From: Pseudooceanicola pacificus
Lineage (GTDB): Bacteria; Pseudomonadota; Alphaproteobacteria; Rhodobacterales; Rhodobacteraceae
Assembly: GCF_009789075.1 (NCBI RefSeq)
Contig: NZ_WNXQ01000004.1
Span: forward strand, 349,681-413,680
Direction: 5' to 3'
Length of the DNA stretch: 64,000 nt
Both the position numbers and the translations under genes were made by a program. This document shows positions 1 through 9,166 of the stretch, piece by piece; position 1 is the stretch's first letter; every line of letters starts with the position of its first letter. The notes under the pieces were generated by a model. That model had not been told where the DNA came from, did no database searches, and saw only the letters and a program-made list of their open reading frames with translations.

Positions 1-2
1 GG

Positions 3-1754
3 GCGCTTGTCGGGGTTCTCAACGGCACTCTGGCCGGGCTGCTCGGCTGCGGGGCGCTGCTGACCACGCTGGGGACCATGATCACGGTACGGGGCCTCTA
101 TACCCTGGCGTCGCAATCGCAGCTTGTCGCCATTTCAAGCTCTGCGCGGATGGACGACACATGGGACTATATCGGGTTCGACCGGTTTGCCGGTCTGCCT
201 GTCGGTTTCTGGGCGTTCGCCCTTGTCGCGGTCACCGTCTTTTTCATGTACCGCCAGAGCCGGTTCGGCTGGCACCTGCTTGCCGTCGGCGGCAACCGCA
301 AGGCGGCACGCAACGGCGGGATCGGAGTCAAGCGTACGGTCTTCATGGCCTATGTGCTGGCCGGTGCCCTGGTCGGGCTGTCGGGTTTTCTCTACGCCGC
401 GCGACAGAACAGCGTCGGATCGGACACCGGTATCGGGATGGAGTTCTTCCTTCTTACGGCGCTTGTTCTCGGGTTGGGCGGCTTCACCCCGGGGCGGGGC
501 GCCGTGGTGTCGGTGATCATCGGCTTCCTGACGATCTACTTTCTGAACAACGCGATGATCAACGCCGGATTCCGGGGCGATTTCGTTCAGTTCACCCAGG
601 GCATGATCATTCTTCTGATCCTCGCCATAGATGTGCGTTTCAAGAAGAACCTGAACCGGCTTGTGGCGTCCTCCTACCTCGATCCGGTGGCGAGAAAGCC
701 CGAGCCGGTGCAAGGCACCGACGCGCTGATGCCGGATCGCATCGTGCCCAAACTGGCCGAGGCGAAGATCCTCGCCGCCGGCAAGATCGACGGTCCGGAG
801 GATGTCATTCTCGACAGCGCCGGCAATCTCTACTGCGGCACCCGCGATGGCAGGATCATGAAACTGGCCGCGCCGGATCACCGCGAGGTGACGGTCCTGG
901 TCAAGATTGGCGGGCGACCGCTTGGGCTGGCATTCGATGCGGACGGAGCGCTGCTGACCTGTGTGGCCGGCATGGGCCTGGTGCGCGTGGCGATGGACGG
1001 CACGCACGACCTGCTGACGGATCAGACCACGCGCAGCCTGTTTTCGGTTCAGGACGACACCACGATCCGGATGGCGGACGATCTCGATGTGGCGCCGGAC
1101 GGGGTGATCTATTTCTCCGACGCGACGAAACGGTACGACATGGAAAACTGGGCGATGGACCTGCTTGAGGGGCGCCCGAACGGGCGGCTCCTCTCGTATG
1201 ATCCCAAGACAGGCCGGACCCGCACGGTCTGTGACAACCTGCTGTTTCCGAACGGGGTCTGTCTGGCACATGACAGGCGGCATCTGCTGGTCGCCTCGAC
1301 ATGGGACTGTTCGGTCCTGGCCTTCGACCTGCAGAACCTGAAGGCCGGGCCGCGGGTGCTTGTGTCCGGTCTGCCGGGCTATCCGGACAACATCAACCGT
1401 GCGTCAGACGGCGGCTACTGGCTGGCGCTGGCGGGCATGCGCAATCCGGTCATCGACCTTGCGATGACACATCCCGGGCTTCGGCGCAGGATGACACGCC
1501 GGGTGCCGCCGACCAACTGGCTGTTCGGCAACCTCAACATCGGCGGGGTGCTCAAGCTCGATGGCACGGGCCGGGTGCGGGACGCCTATTGGGACCGGCC
1601 CGACGGACCGCTCTACATGATAACCTCGATGCGGGAACATCAGGGCGCGCTCTATCTGGGCGGGGTGACGAACGACAAGATCGGACGACTGGACTTGCCG
1701 GGTGCGGACCCGGCCTGGACCGGACCGGGCAGCTATGCGGGTCAGGGAACATGA
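3..1754 (+). CDS. ABC sugar permease fused to strictosidine-synthase/SMP-30-like domain (5' partial)
   Basis: The reading frame is open from the left edge, so the N-terminus lies outside the window (583 residues visible). Residues 1 to about 215 are the C-terminal half of a ribose-type (BPD_transp_2) permease with several hydrophobic helices, ending in a basic VRFKKNLNR stretch. From about residue 235 the protein becomes a six-bladed propeller of the SMP-30/strictosidine synthase class: GPEDV entry, VIYFSDAT, FPNGVCLA, YPDNIN and GGYWLAL are visible. Such propellers usually hydrolyse lactones. Family knowledge places the permease C-terminus in the cytoplasm, so the propeller could act on substrate as it enters; that is inference. 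Its stop overlaps the next start (ATGA). The fusion is continuous, with no internal start with a good ribosome site at the junction. Confidence 0.85.
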   Translation, partial: ALVGVLNGTLAGLLGCGALLTTLGTMITVRGLYTLASQSQLVAISSSARMDDTWDYIGFDRFAGLPVGFWAFALVAVTVFFMYRQSRFGWHLLAVGGNRKAARNGGIGVKRTVFMAYVLAGALVGLSGFLYAARQNSVGSDTGIGMEFFLLTALVLGLGGFTPGRGAVVSVIIGFLTIYFLNNAMINAGFRGDFVQFTQGMIILLILAIDVRFKKNLNRLVASSYLDPVARKPEPVQGTDALMPDRIVPKLAEAKILAAGKIDGPEDVILDSAGNLYCGTRDGRIMKLAAPDHREVTVLVKIGGRPLGLAFDADGALLTCVAGMGLVRVAMDGTHDLLTDQTTRSLFSVQDDTTIRMADDLDVAPDGVIYFSDATKRYDMENWAMDLLEGRPNGRLLSYDPKTGRTRTVCDNLLFPNGVCLAHDRRHLLVASTWDCSVLAFDLQNLKAGPRVLVSGLPGYPDNINRASDGGYWLALAGMRNPVIDLAMTHPGLRRRMTRRVPPTNWLFGNLNIGGVLKLDGTGRVRDAYWDRPDGPLYMITSMREHQGALYLGGVTNDKIGRLDLPGADPAWTGPGSYAGQGT

Positions 1755-2794
1755 GCTTTCTGCAAACCGTGTTCGGCCGCGGCCGACCCGCGCGCCAGAC
1801 GATGACGCTGGAAGGTGTGCTGGGTCCGAACCAGAGGCTGGAGGAAGCGCGGGCGCGCCTGACCCAGCAGGGTCGCGCCGTGGCGGTCGCCACCGACGGT
1901 GCGCTGCTGCTGGGTGACGGAAACAAGCTGACGCGCATCGCCGACTGGGAGGGCGATTGCGATGTCGTCTACAGGGCAGGGGCGCTGATCATCGCCCTGG
2001 CGGTGTCGCCCGCAGGCGCGGTGGCGTTGTTCGGAGAGGGCGGAACCTTTGGTGTTCTGGCCCCTGACTTCTCGGTGGCCGACTGGGCGTCGGGCAACGG
2101 CCTGATCGCACCGACGGATGCCGCGTTCCTGTCCGAGGACGAACTTGTCGTCGTCGACAGCGGCATCCGGGGCGGCGATTTCCTTGCCCGGGCAGCATGG
2201 GAGGAGGCCGAAACAGGGTCGGTCGTGTCGATCGCCCGCAACGGCCGGCGGCGCGTGATCCGGGACGGTCTGCACGCCCCGGCGGGTCTCTGCCTCGACC
2301 CGGCCGGCCGTATTCTTGTCACCGAACTTGAACGTGCGTGCATCCGGGACGCGGTGAGCGGAGAGGTGCTCAGAGCCGGGCTTCCGGGATATGCCGCGCG
2401 GCTGAGACAGCGGCCGGGGGGGTATCTTCTGTCGTGCCTCGCCCGGCGCGATCCGCTGATCGAATTCCTCAAGACCGAAGAGGCCTTCGTGCGCGAGATG
2501 AAGGCGACCATCGCGCCGGAGTCCTGGATCGCCCCGCGCATCGACCCGAGGTTCAGCCATGCATTGCCGATCGAGATGGGCGCCACCCGGCTTTTCGGCG
2601 CGGTGAAAGCCTGGGCCCCCAGTTTTTCCTACGGGCTGGTCATCGAACTGGACAGGGACCTCAACCCGACGGGCTCCCTCCAGTCGCGGGCGAACGGAAG
2701 CCGGCATGCCATCGCCGACGCCGTGCACTGGAACGGTGCGACGGTCGCGCTGAGTCTTGCGACCGGCGAACTTCTTCTGGCGGAGGACAGATGA
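1751..2794 (+). CDS. SMP-30/strictosidine-synthase-like beta-propeller protein
   Basis: A 347-residue protein without signal peptide or membrane helix. The repeats LHAPAGLCLDPAGRILVTE, LPGYAARLRQRPGGYLLS and FSYGLVIELDRDLNPTGSLQ match the blade pattern of the propeller fused to the upstream permease (LPGYPDN, GGYWLAL), so it looks like a diverged paralogue. The usual metal-binding residues of gluconolactonases are not obvious, so an enzymatic or a sensing role are both possible. The start ATG overlaps the upstream stop (ATGA), and its own stop overlaps the next ATG, which indicates translational coupling in a transporter operon. Family confident, activity unknown. Confidence 0.7.
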   Translation: MSFLQTVFGRGRPARQTMTLEGVLGPNQRLEEARARLTQQGRAVAVATDGALLLGDGNKLTRIADWEGDCDVVYRAGALIIALAVSPAGAVALFGEGGTFGVLAPDFSVADWASGNGLIAPTDAAFLSEDELVVVDSGIRGGDFLARAAWEEAETGSVVSIARNGRRRVIRDGLHAPAGLCLDPAGRILVTELERACIRDAVSGEVLRAGLPGYAARLRQRPGGYLLSCLARRDPLIEFLKTEEAFVREMKATIAPESWIAPRIDPRFSHALPIEMGATRLFGAVKAWAPSFSYGLVIELDRDLNPTGSLQSRANGSRHAIADAVHWNGATVALSLATGELLLAEDR

Positions 2795-4284
2795 CCCAAG
2801 CGCCCATCATCCGCGTGGAATCGGCGAGCAAGTTTTACAGTGGCATCGCCGCGCTGGAGGAGGTGACATTCGACCTTCATCCCGGTGAAATCCACGCGCT
2901 GGCCGGCGAGAACGGCGCGGGCAAATCGACCCTGTGCAAGCTGATTGCAGGGGTGACCACGCCCAGCACCGGCCGCATCTTCGTCGACGGCGAAGAGGTC
3001 AGTTTCGCCAATCCCAAGGACGCCACGGAACGCGGGATCGCCATGGTATTTCAGGAAACCAGCCTGGTGCCGCAGCTGACCGTCGCGCAGAACATGGTGC
3101 TGGGCCGCGAGAAGCCGTTGAACTCTGTTCGGAGAGTCCGCAACGCGGCGCGGCAGGTGCTTCAGAGCCTGAATTTCAAAGTGGACCCGACGCAACTGGC
3201 CGGTTCCCTGTCGACCGCCAAGCGGCAGATGGTGGAGATTGCCCGCGCGGTGCTGAACGAGGCCCGGGTGGTGATCCTCGACGAACCGACCGCCGCGCTC
3301 ACGCCCGAGGAAACCGACCACCTTTTCGATTTGGTGAAGCAGCTCCAGAAGCGGGGGGTGGCGCTGATCTTCATCTCGCACGCGCTGGAAGAGGCTCTGA
3401 ACCACGCCGATCGCATCACCGTCCTGCGCAACGGCAGGCTGATGACGACGGGACCTGCAAAGGATTTCGACCGCGCCGCCCTGATCCGTCACATGATCGG
3501 CGACGACCTTGTCGAAACGGCGGCGAACCGGGGACCCGCCCGGGCCCGCGCGGCGGCGCCGGTGCTTCAGGTCGAGGACCTGCGGATGGGCAGCATGGTC
3601 AACAACATGTCCTTTTCGGTCTTTCCGGGCGAAGTCACCGGGATCGCGGGCCTCATCGGGTCCGGGCGCAGCGAGGCCGCGAAGGTCGTCGTCGGCCACA
3701 CAAAGCGCAACCTCGACGGCGGGCGCATCTGGCTGGACGGGAAAGAGGTCCGTTATACCGCGCCGTCGCAGGCCATTGCCGACGGGATCGCCTATGTGAG
3801 CGAAGACCGGAAGTACGACGGTTTCTTCGACACGATGAGCGTTGCGCGGAACATAGGCCTTGGCTGGCTGGCCAAGTTCCGGGGGCGCCAGGTCCTGATG
3901 CCGAAAGAGCGGCTGCGGTCGGTGGCAGATCACTGGCGCGACAGGCTTGCGATTCACGGCGCCGAGGGGGGCAAGCCGGTCGTCTATCTCTCGGGCGGGA
4001 ACCAGCAGAAAGTGGTGATCGCAAAGTCGCTGGCGCAGGAACCCCGGCTGGTGATCTTCGACGAACCGACCCGGGGCGTGGATGTCGGAGCCATCGCCGA
4101 GATCCGGAGGATCATCCGGGGGTTTGCGGACAGCGGGGCAGGGGTGATCCTGATCTCGTCCTACCTGCCCGAGATCCTCGATCTGTCGGATCGCATTCTG
4201 GTCGCCAAGAGCGGCACCATCGTCGCCGAATTCGCGCGGGACGAGGCGACCGCTCAGCGCATTCTCCACGCGGCGATCCACTGA
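2791..4284 (+). CDS. Sugar ABC transporter ATP-binding protein (two ABC domains)
   Basis: A 497-residue RbsA/MglA-type ATPase that powers the ribose-type permease encoded just upstream. The first domain has Walker A GENGAGKST near residue 37, a degenerate signature (LSTAKRQMVEIAR) and Walker B VVILDEPTAALT. The second domain has the degenerate Walker A typical of this family (GLIGSGRSE), a normal signature LSGGNQQKV and Walker B LVIFDEPTRGVD. Length is normal. It is coupled to the upstream propeller gene by an ATGA overlap. The periplasmic binding protein of this system is not in the window and probably lies to the left. Confidence 0.93.
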   Translation: MTQAPIIRVESASKFYSGIAALEEVTFDLHPGEIHALAGENGAGKSTLCKLIAGVTTPSTGRIFVDGEEVSFANPKDATERGIAMVFQETSLVPQLTVAQNMVLGREKPLNSVRRVRNAARQVLQSLNFKVDPTQLAGSLSTAKRQMVEIARAVLNEARVVILDEPTAALTPEETDHLFDLVKQLQKRGVALIFISHALEEALNHADRITVLRNGRLMTTGPAKDFDRAALIRHMIGDDLVETAANRGPARARAAAPVLQVEDLRMGSMVNNMSFSVFPGEVTGIAGLIGSGRSEAAKVVVGHTKRNLDGGRIWLDGKEVRYTAPSQAIADGIAYVSEDRKYDGFFDTMSVARNIGLGWLAKFRGRQVLMPKERLRSVADHWRDRLAIHGAEGGKPVVYLSGGNQQKVVIAKSLAQEPRLVIFDEPTRGVDVGAIAEIRRIIRGFADSGAGVILISSYLPEILDLSDRILVAKSGTIVAEFARDEATAQRILHAAIH

Positions 4285-4365
4285 CGATGCGACACCGGGG
4301 GAGGGCGCTTGAAGAGTGACGGCAACCCTGTGATCCTTTCCGGGGCCCTGGAGGAGGGGCCTCGA

Positions 4366-6309
4366 ATGACGACCGAGATGATCTCTTCGCTGGCACAGGT
4401 TTTCGAGACGCTGGCGACAGGTGCCAGCCACGCCGAATTCGACATTGCGCTCGACCGCCTGAGAGGCATCGCGGCGCAGGTCGGTCGCGCCGAGGACTTT
4501 GACCGGATCGACAATGCGATGAACCGGATCCGCGCAGAGTTGCGGGATCGCGTGGCGGTGGAACACGGGCTCAACCTGCTGATCGAGACGGCGCACGATC
4601 TGAGCGGGACGCTCGGCACCGATGCGCTGATGCGGCTTATCGTCAGCCGGACCCGCGCCCTGGTCGGGGCGGACCTGGGCTGGGTCACCGTTCAGAACCC
4701 GGTCAGCCGGGAATTTGTCAGCGTGCACGCCGAGGGTCAGCTTTCACCCAATGCCCGCGTGATGCGCAGCCATGCGGACTTCGGGATTGTCGGGTCGATC
4801 ATGCAAACCCGCAGCTATTTCCACACCACCGACTATCTCAACGACAAAAGCTTCCGCCATCTTCCTGACCTCGACGACTGGATGCGCCAGGAGAATGTCG
4901 TCTCCCTGACCGGGTTTCCGATCCTCGTGGGCGACCAGGTGCTGGGCTTTCTGTTCGCCGCCTACCGCTACAGCCGCAAGGTTTCGGGGCGGGAGCTTTC
5001 GATCCTGGGATCGTTCGCGATCCACGCGGGGACGGCGATGCGGAACGCGGAAGCATTCCGTGTCCAATCCGAGGCGCTGGCCGAGGCGGAAGCCAGCCGC
5101 ACGGCGCTGATCGATCACATCAAGCGGGTCGAAGCCTCGGCGGCGGCCCATGACGAGATGGCGACCCTGCTGGCCACCGGCGCGGACCAGAGCCAGTACC
5201 TGCAACAGATGGCAAACCAGGTCGACGGCGCAATTTTTCTGTACGACCGCAATCTCAGGGTGCGGGAGGAATTTGTGTCGGTCCATTATCGCGGCTCCTT
5301 TGCGGACCGGCTCCGCTCGGACCGGGCATTGATTGACGGTCTGTCGCCCGGCGGCAACCGGCCGCTGCGGGTCGCGCGGGCGCATCTGCTGGCCGAGGCC
5401 GAGGACGAGCAGTGCCGCGCAATCCCGCTCCTTGGAGGTACGCGGCACTGGGAGATGCTGGTGATCTGCAACAACGGGCGGCTGGACGACATAGAGGTCC
5501 GCAACCTCGAACGGTCGGCGGTTGCCCTGGCCATCGCAAAGCTCTGGGCCGAGAAGCGGGAGGCCGAGGAGGTTGTCGCGACATCGACCCTGATCCGGCA
5601 CATCACGCATGTCTCGCCCCCGGATCCGGCAAGCGTCACTATCCTACGTGATCGCTTGAAGGTCGGTCTGGGCGATCCCGTCCAGATGGCGCTCCTGGTC
5701 TTTACGGGCCTCGGCCGGTCCGATCTGGACCAAACGGTGAGAGACTGTGCAACACGCCATGCCGTCCTGGTCGACGAACTGGGGGGCGATACGCTGGTCA
5801 TTGGCGGCCCCGAGGCACTCAACGCTTTTCTGTCGGCTCTCGCCCGCCGCCGCGAAGGGTGGCAGGTCGGCGGTATCCGCTCGACCGCCGTTGCCGATCT
5901 GGCCCGTCTTGCCGACCAGTATACCCGACTGCGTGAAGCGCTTGCCGTGCTGAGCGCGATCCGGCCCATTACGCGGGTGCTGCGACAGGAAGAGGTCAGC
6001 CTGTTCGCCCGCATCTTCGAAGCGCGCAACGCCGCCGATCTGGCACGCCACGCGACCGGTATCCTGGCGAAGATCGAGGGGCATGGGCCGACCCAGGGAC
6101 CGCTGCTGAAAGAGACGCTGCTGAGGTATTTCGAGAACCAGTTCAATGCCAGCCGCGCCGCCGATCAGCTGGGTATCCACGTCAATACCATCCGCCAGCG
6201 GCTGCAGACGCTGCGTGAACTGACCGGAGGCTGGGACGATCCTGTTCACGCGCTTGAACTTCAGGTTGCGCTCAGGCTGGACGCGATACTGACCGGGTTG
6301 GGCGAATAG
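4366..6309 (+). CDS. GAF-domain transcriptional regulator with PucR-type C-terminal HTH
   Basis: A 647-residue soluble protein. A GAF-like ligand-sensing domain occupies about residues 75 to 225 (DLSGTLGTDALMRLIVSRT, then GDQVLGFLFAAYRYSR). A helical linker and a CdaR/GGDEF-like region follow, and the last 60 residues form a PucR-type helix-turn-helix (LLRYFENQFNASRAADQLG, then HVNTIRQRL). These proteins usually activate a neighbouring catabolic operon in response to a small molecule. I chose ATG 4366 because GAGGAGG lies 8 bases upstream; a TTG at 4309 has no such site. The gene follows the ABC ATPase by 81 bases on the same strand, so it probably senses the substrate of that transporter. 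Confidence 0.82.
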   Translation: MTTEMISSLAQVFETLATGASHAEFDIALDRLRGIAAQVGRAEDFDRIDNAMNRIRAELRDRVAVEHGLNLLIETAHDLSGTLGTDALMRLIVSRTRALVGADLGWVTVQNPVSREFVSVHAEGQLSPNARVMRSHADFGIVGSIMQTRSYFHTTDYLNDKSFRHLPDLDDWMRQENVVSLTGFPILVGDQVLGFLFAAYRYSRKVSGRELSILGSFAIHAGTAMRNAEAFRVQSEALAEAEASRTALIDHIKRVEASAAAHDEMATLLATGADQSQYLQQMANQVDGAIFLYDRNLRVREEFVSVHYRGSFADRLRSDRALIDGLSPGGNRPLRVARAHLLAEAEDEQCRAIPLLGGTRHWEMLVICNNGRLDDIEVRNLERSAVALAIAKLWAEKREAEEVVATSTLIRHITHVSPPDPASVTILRDRLKVGLGDPVQMALLVFTGLGRSDLDQTVRDCATRHAVLVDELGGDTLVIGGPEALNAFLSALARRREGWQVGGIRSTAVADLARLADQYTRLREALAVLSAIRPITRVLRQEEVSLFARIFEARNAADLARHATGILAKIEGHGPTQGPLLKETLLRYFENQFNASRAADQLGIHVNTIRQRLQTLRELTGGWDDPVHALELQVALRLDAILTGLGE

Positions 6310-6690
6310 GGACGGGGTTCGCTTGCCGCCGTAGTCCGGCCAGCGCTTTTTGAGGACGGCCGCGAAGGTGCGGCCCAGCGTCGGCGTCCCGCTCGCCGGT
6401 TGCCGGGGCAGACTGCGGGCAAGCCCTGGCTTGCCCCGCCGTGGGCGCCGATGGCAGTGCGGGTCGGTCCCCCGTCCGGCGTCTGAACGAGGGCGCGCCT
6501 GTGCCGTCCAGCCAGATCTGCGGTGAGCCCGGTGGTGACGAATTTTCCCCAAGGTTGACGACGGTCACGTCAATCTGCGACGCGTGCGGGCGTGTCCGGC
6601 CCGCTATCTGGCTTCACCCAGCCCGTCGCCCGTGCCGTGCCGTGCTTGATGATCTCGTCCCGGGCGTCTTTCGGCATCCCGATGCAAGCC
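6310..6690. other. Gene-free stretch between convergent genes
   Basis: A 381-base region between the convergent pucR-like and tetR genes. Open frames here on both strands have arginine/proline-rich translations typical of non-coding GC-rich DNA, and none has a convincing ribosome site. The only structure seen is a short hairpin at 6417-6436. Confidence 0.6.
6417..6436. terminator. Candidate bidirectional hairpin
   Basis: Perfect 8-bp stem GGGCAAGC / GCTTGCCC with a 4-base loop, located between two convergent genes. There is no T-run, so intrinsic termination is uncertain. Confidence 0.35.
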
Positions 6691-7269
6691 TTAGGGCCAG
6701 GCGGACAGGGCCTGTTCGGCGACCCCCTCCAGAGCGTCACGCCCGAAACCTGCCTTGGCCTGGACAGCCATTCCGTGAAGAACCGCCATGAGATAGGCAG
6801 CGAGCGCCGCCGGTTTGGCCGATTGCGGCAAGTCGCCTTCCGCCCTGGCGCGCTCAAAACGCTCGACAAAGCGCAGTTGGCCCGCGGCCCGGGTTTCGAT
6901 GAGCGCCTGGCGAATGGACTCCGATGCGTCGGACGTCGCCAGCGCGCCGTTGATGTTGAGACAGCCCGTATGGTCCGGATACCGCGTGTTCAGATCGGCG
7001 GTGCTGTAGAGCATATGCGCCGCCACCTCTCGCGCCGTCGGTTTGGCCAGAGCCTCGGGGATGTGGGTGAGATAGTGCTCGTTGTAGTGGGCAAGGGCCA
7101 GGTTGAAGAGCGCTTCCTTGTTGCCGAATGCGGAATAGAGCGCCGGCCGCTCGACCCCTGTGGCCTCGGTGAGGTCGGTGTAGGACGCGCCCTCGTACCC
7201 CTTCCTCCAGAAGACGCACATCGCGGCATCCAGCGCTTTTTCGACGTCAAACTCCCGATGTCGTCCCAT
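6691..7269 (-). CDS. TetR/AcrR family transcriptional regulator
   Basis: A 192-residue repressor-type protein. The N-terminal helix-turn-helix spans about residues 10 to 55, with the recognition part YTDLTEATGVERPALYSAFG and the typical GNKEALF that follows; the rest is an all-helical ligand/dimer domain with a HxGC-like segment (DHTGCLNINGA). I chose ATG 7269 because GGGAGAAGG precedes it; an upstream in-frame start at 7320 would run across the operator. The promoter carries a tandem dyad at 7332-7360, so autoregulation is likely. An almost identical tandem is found before the hydrolase gene at 20876, which is therefore a probable distant target. Confidence 0.9.
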   Translation of the reverse strand: MGRHREFDVEKALDAAMCVFWRKGYEGASYTDLTEATGVERPALYSAFGNKEALFNLALAHYNEHYLTHIPEALAKPTAREVAAHMLYSTADLNTRYPDHTGCLNINGALATSDASESIRQALIETRAAGQLRFVERFERARAEGDLPQSAKPAALAAYLMAVLHGMAVQAKAGFGRDALEGVAEQALSAWP

Positions 7270-7331
7270 GACCTTCTCCCGGATGGCGTAACGCGCAGTG
7301 TGGAACCGCTTGCCCGGCACTGTCCTGTTTC

Positions 7332-7360
7332 ATAACGGCCAGTAGCGTAACGGTCGTTAT
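7332..7360. promoter_or_regulatory. Tandem TetR operator at its own promoter
   Basis: Two 14-bp copies spaced 15 bases apart: ATAACGGCCAGTAG (7332) and GTAACGGTCGTTAT (7347). The second contains the perfect dyad TAACG-GT-CGTTA (7348-7359). The position is 63-91 bases upstream of the tetR start. The same tandem with the same 15-base period occurs at 20961-20989. Confidence 0.7.
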
Positions 7361-7541
7361 AGGGCAAGCCTTCACATCGACCGGCGCGAGTGAATACGCC
7401 ACACGAACCCGGCCGGGCAGCCCGCCGGGTTCCGTCGATATCGGCCCCGCGCTGCCGTTGACAGGGCAGGCGGTCGCTCAGGGCATTCCGCTGGCTGGCC
7501 CGCCGACCGATGCCCTAAGCGCGGAAATTGGTGCCCGGGAT

Positions 7542-8324
7542 TCAAACGCCGGCACAGATGCCGTAAAGACGCTTCGCCGCAACCTGGTCCGTAAGCGCGG
7601 GCCATAATGTCGAAAGCGAATGGCTTTCGGAATAGCTGGTCTGTGTTTCATGCCGCGTGTGGGGCCAATCGCTGCCCCAAAGCACGTGATCTGGATGCAG
7701 CAAGTCCAAAAGATTTTCGGCATGTGGCCTGATGTCGAACGGCAGGCGATAGCGTGCCGAGAATTTGAAAAACACCCCTTGTCGTTCCTGCAACCGTGAG
7801 ACGGCCCTGATCAGAGGGTCCTCGGCCGGGTCGGGCTCGGACGGCAATCCAAAATGATCGATGACAAGGTCAACACCCGCATCGGCGAGGCGGGGCAGAA
7901 GCGGCGCAAGCCGTGGACCCTCAAGGTGCACCTCCAGGTGCATGGAGTGGTTGCGCAGGGCGCCGAGAAAGCGCTGCACCGCGGGCGAGGTCACGTCGGG
8001 TATCGCAGCGCCCCCGACGAGATTCCATCGCACGCCGCGCACGCCGGCTTTGGCCAGTGCCGCCAGCTCTGCATCCGAAACATCCAACGAAACGACCCCG
8101 ACACCCGCGAAGCGTTGACGGTCGAGTTTCGCAAGCGCGGCGCGCAGTTCCGAGTTGTCAGTGCCAAGGAAGCTGACCTGCACGATCACGCCGCCCGTCA
8201 GGCAATGATCCGAAAGATGTCCCAGCCAGGCCTCCAGCGGCGCCGCGCGCTCCGGTACGTAGCGCGCGCCGGGTACGGCGCAGACCTGTTCGTAGACATG
8301 GGCATGGCAGTCGAACTGGATCAT
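7542..8324 (-). CDS. Amidohydrolase, 2-pyrone-4,6-dicarboxylate hydrolase-like
   Basis: A 260-residue TIM-barrel hydrolase. The N-terminal metal-binding type motif FDCHAHV, the RGVRWNL strand, EVHLEG, VIDHFGLP and the late VLWGSDWPHT motif are the hallmarks of the LigI/PDC-hydrolase branch of the amidohydrolase superfamily, which opens lactones or pyrones in aromatic-acid breakdown. The exact substrate is unknown. The start at 8324 has AAGGGAGA 6 bases upstream. It is divergent from the gntR/TTT operon (80-bp gap full of dyads), so it is probably controlled by the same GntR protein and may act on a carboxylate imported by that TTT system. Confidence 0.82.
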   Translation of the reverse strand: MIQFDCHAHVYEQVCAVPGARYVPERAAPLEAWLGHLSDHCLTGGVIVQVSFLGTDNSELRAALAKLDRQRFAGVGVVSLDVSDAELAALAKAGVRGVRWNLVGGAAIPDVTSPAVQRFLGALRNHSMHLEVHLEGPRLAPLLPRLADAGVDLVIDHFGLPSEPDPAEDPLIRAVSRLQERQGVFFKFSARYRLPFDIRPHAENLLDLLHPDHVLWGSDWPHTRHETQTSYSESHSLSTLWPALTDQVAAKRLYGICAGV

Positions 8325-8338
8325 CTGGTCTCCCTTCA

Positions 8339-8373
8339 AGTCATATATATGACTGGTTGACTATATCGGTCAA
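8339..8373. promoter_or_regulatory. GntR-type operators in the divergent promoter
   Basis: Perfect 16-bp palindrome AGTCATATATATGACT at 8339-8354, followed by TTGAC-N7-GTCAA at 8357-8373, in the 80 bases separating the amidohydrolase and gntR starts. The position and AT-rich symmetry fit binding by the adjacent HutC-type regulator. Confidence 0.65.
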
Positions 8374-8404
8374 TATCTCTATTGCTCGATCCGGGAGGAC
8401 GATC

Positions 8405-9136
8405 ATGGCGAACGGATTCACAGCGACGGATACTCGGCTGCCTGCCTATGCGCGCTTGCGGGACACGCTGAGCGCACGGATCGCACGAGGTGATTGGACT
8501 CCCGAGACGCCCATCCCGTCCGAGGCGCGGCTGGCGCGTGAATTCGACGTTTCGGTCGGCACCGTCCGCAAGGCGGTCGACGGTCTTGTCGAGGAAGGGC
8601 TCCTCGAACGTCGGCAGGGGTCCGGGACCTACATGCGGGCGCCTTCGTTCAACGCGACGCTGTTTCGTTTCTTCGCCATTCGCGACAGCGACGGATCGCC
8701 GTCGCCCATCCCGTCCAGCCAGCTGATCCTGCGCAGTGTGGCCAAGGCCCCGATTGCCGCCGCCGAAGCGCTTGGCACACAGGATGTGATCAAGATCGTC
8801 CGCTTGCGCAGCCTGTCCGAACAGCCCGTGCTGTTCGAAGAGATATACATTCCACGCGCCCGCTTCGACGGCTTCGAGAAGCTGCCCGAAACCGTGCTCG
8901 GACCGCTGCTCTATCCGATCTACTTCGAGCATTTCGGCGTGCTGGTGAAACGGGCCGCCGACGAGGTGTCCTTTGGCAGAGCCACCGACACGGTCGCGCA
9001 GCAGCTTTGCATGACCCCCGGCGACCCGCTGGCGATCATCGAACGCACCGCCTTCGACATCGAGGACTGCCCCGTCGAGTGGCGCATCGCGAGCGGCAAT
9101 GCGGCGGGCTTCCGCTACCGCAGCGAAATCACCTGA
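8405..9136 (+). CDS. GntR family regulator with UTRA domain (HutC type)
   Basis: A 243-residue regulator. The winged helix spans about residues 10 to 75 (YARLRDTLSARIARGDW, IPSEARLAREFDVSVGTVRKA, ERRQGSGTY), and a UTRA effector domain from about 95 to 240 includes VRLRSLSEQPVLFEEIYIP. ATG 8405 follows a GGGAGGA site; a longer in-frame start at 8357 would overlap the operator. The TTT binding-protein gene begins 30 bases downstream on the same strand, so regulator and transporter are probably co-transcribed and autoregulated through the dyads at 8339-8373. The ligand is probably the transported carboxylate or a derivative. Confidence 0.92.
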   Translation: MANGFTATDTRLPAYARLRDTLSARIARGDWTPETPIPSEARLAREFDVSVGTVRKAVDGLVEEGLLERRQGSGTYMRAPSFNATLFRFFAIRDSDGSPSPIPSSQLILRSVAKAPIAAAEALGTQDVIKIVRLRSLSEQPVLFEEIYIPRARFDGFEKLPETVLGPLLYPIYFEHFGVLVKRAADEVSFGRATDTVAQQLCMTPGDPLAIIERTAFDIEDCPVEWRIASGNAAGFRYRSEIT

Positions 9137-9166
9137 ACCAGAAAGACCGACAGAAAGGGAGAGACC

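Noticed and set aside
2629..4728. 699-codon open frame on the minus strand opposite the ABC ATPase
   Set aside because: Shadow of the ATPase and regulator genes; no domain, no ribosome site, composition typical of antisense frames.
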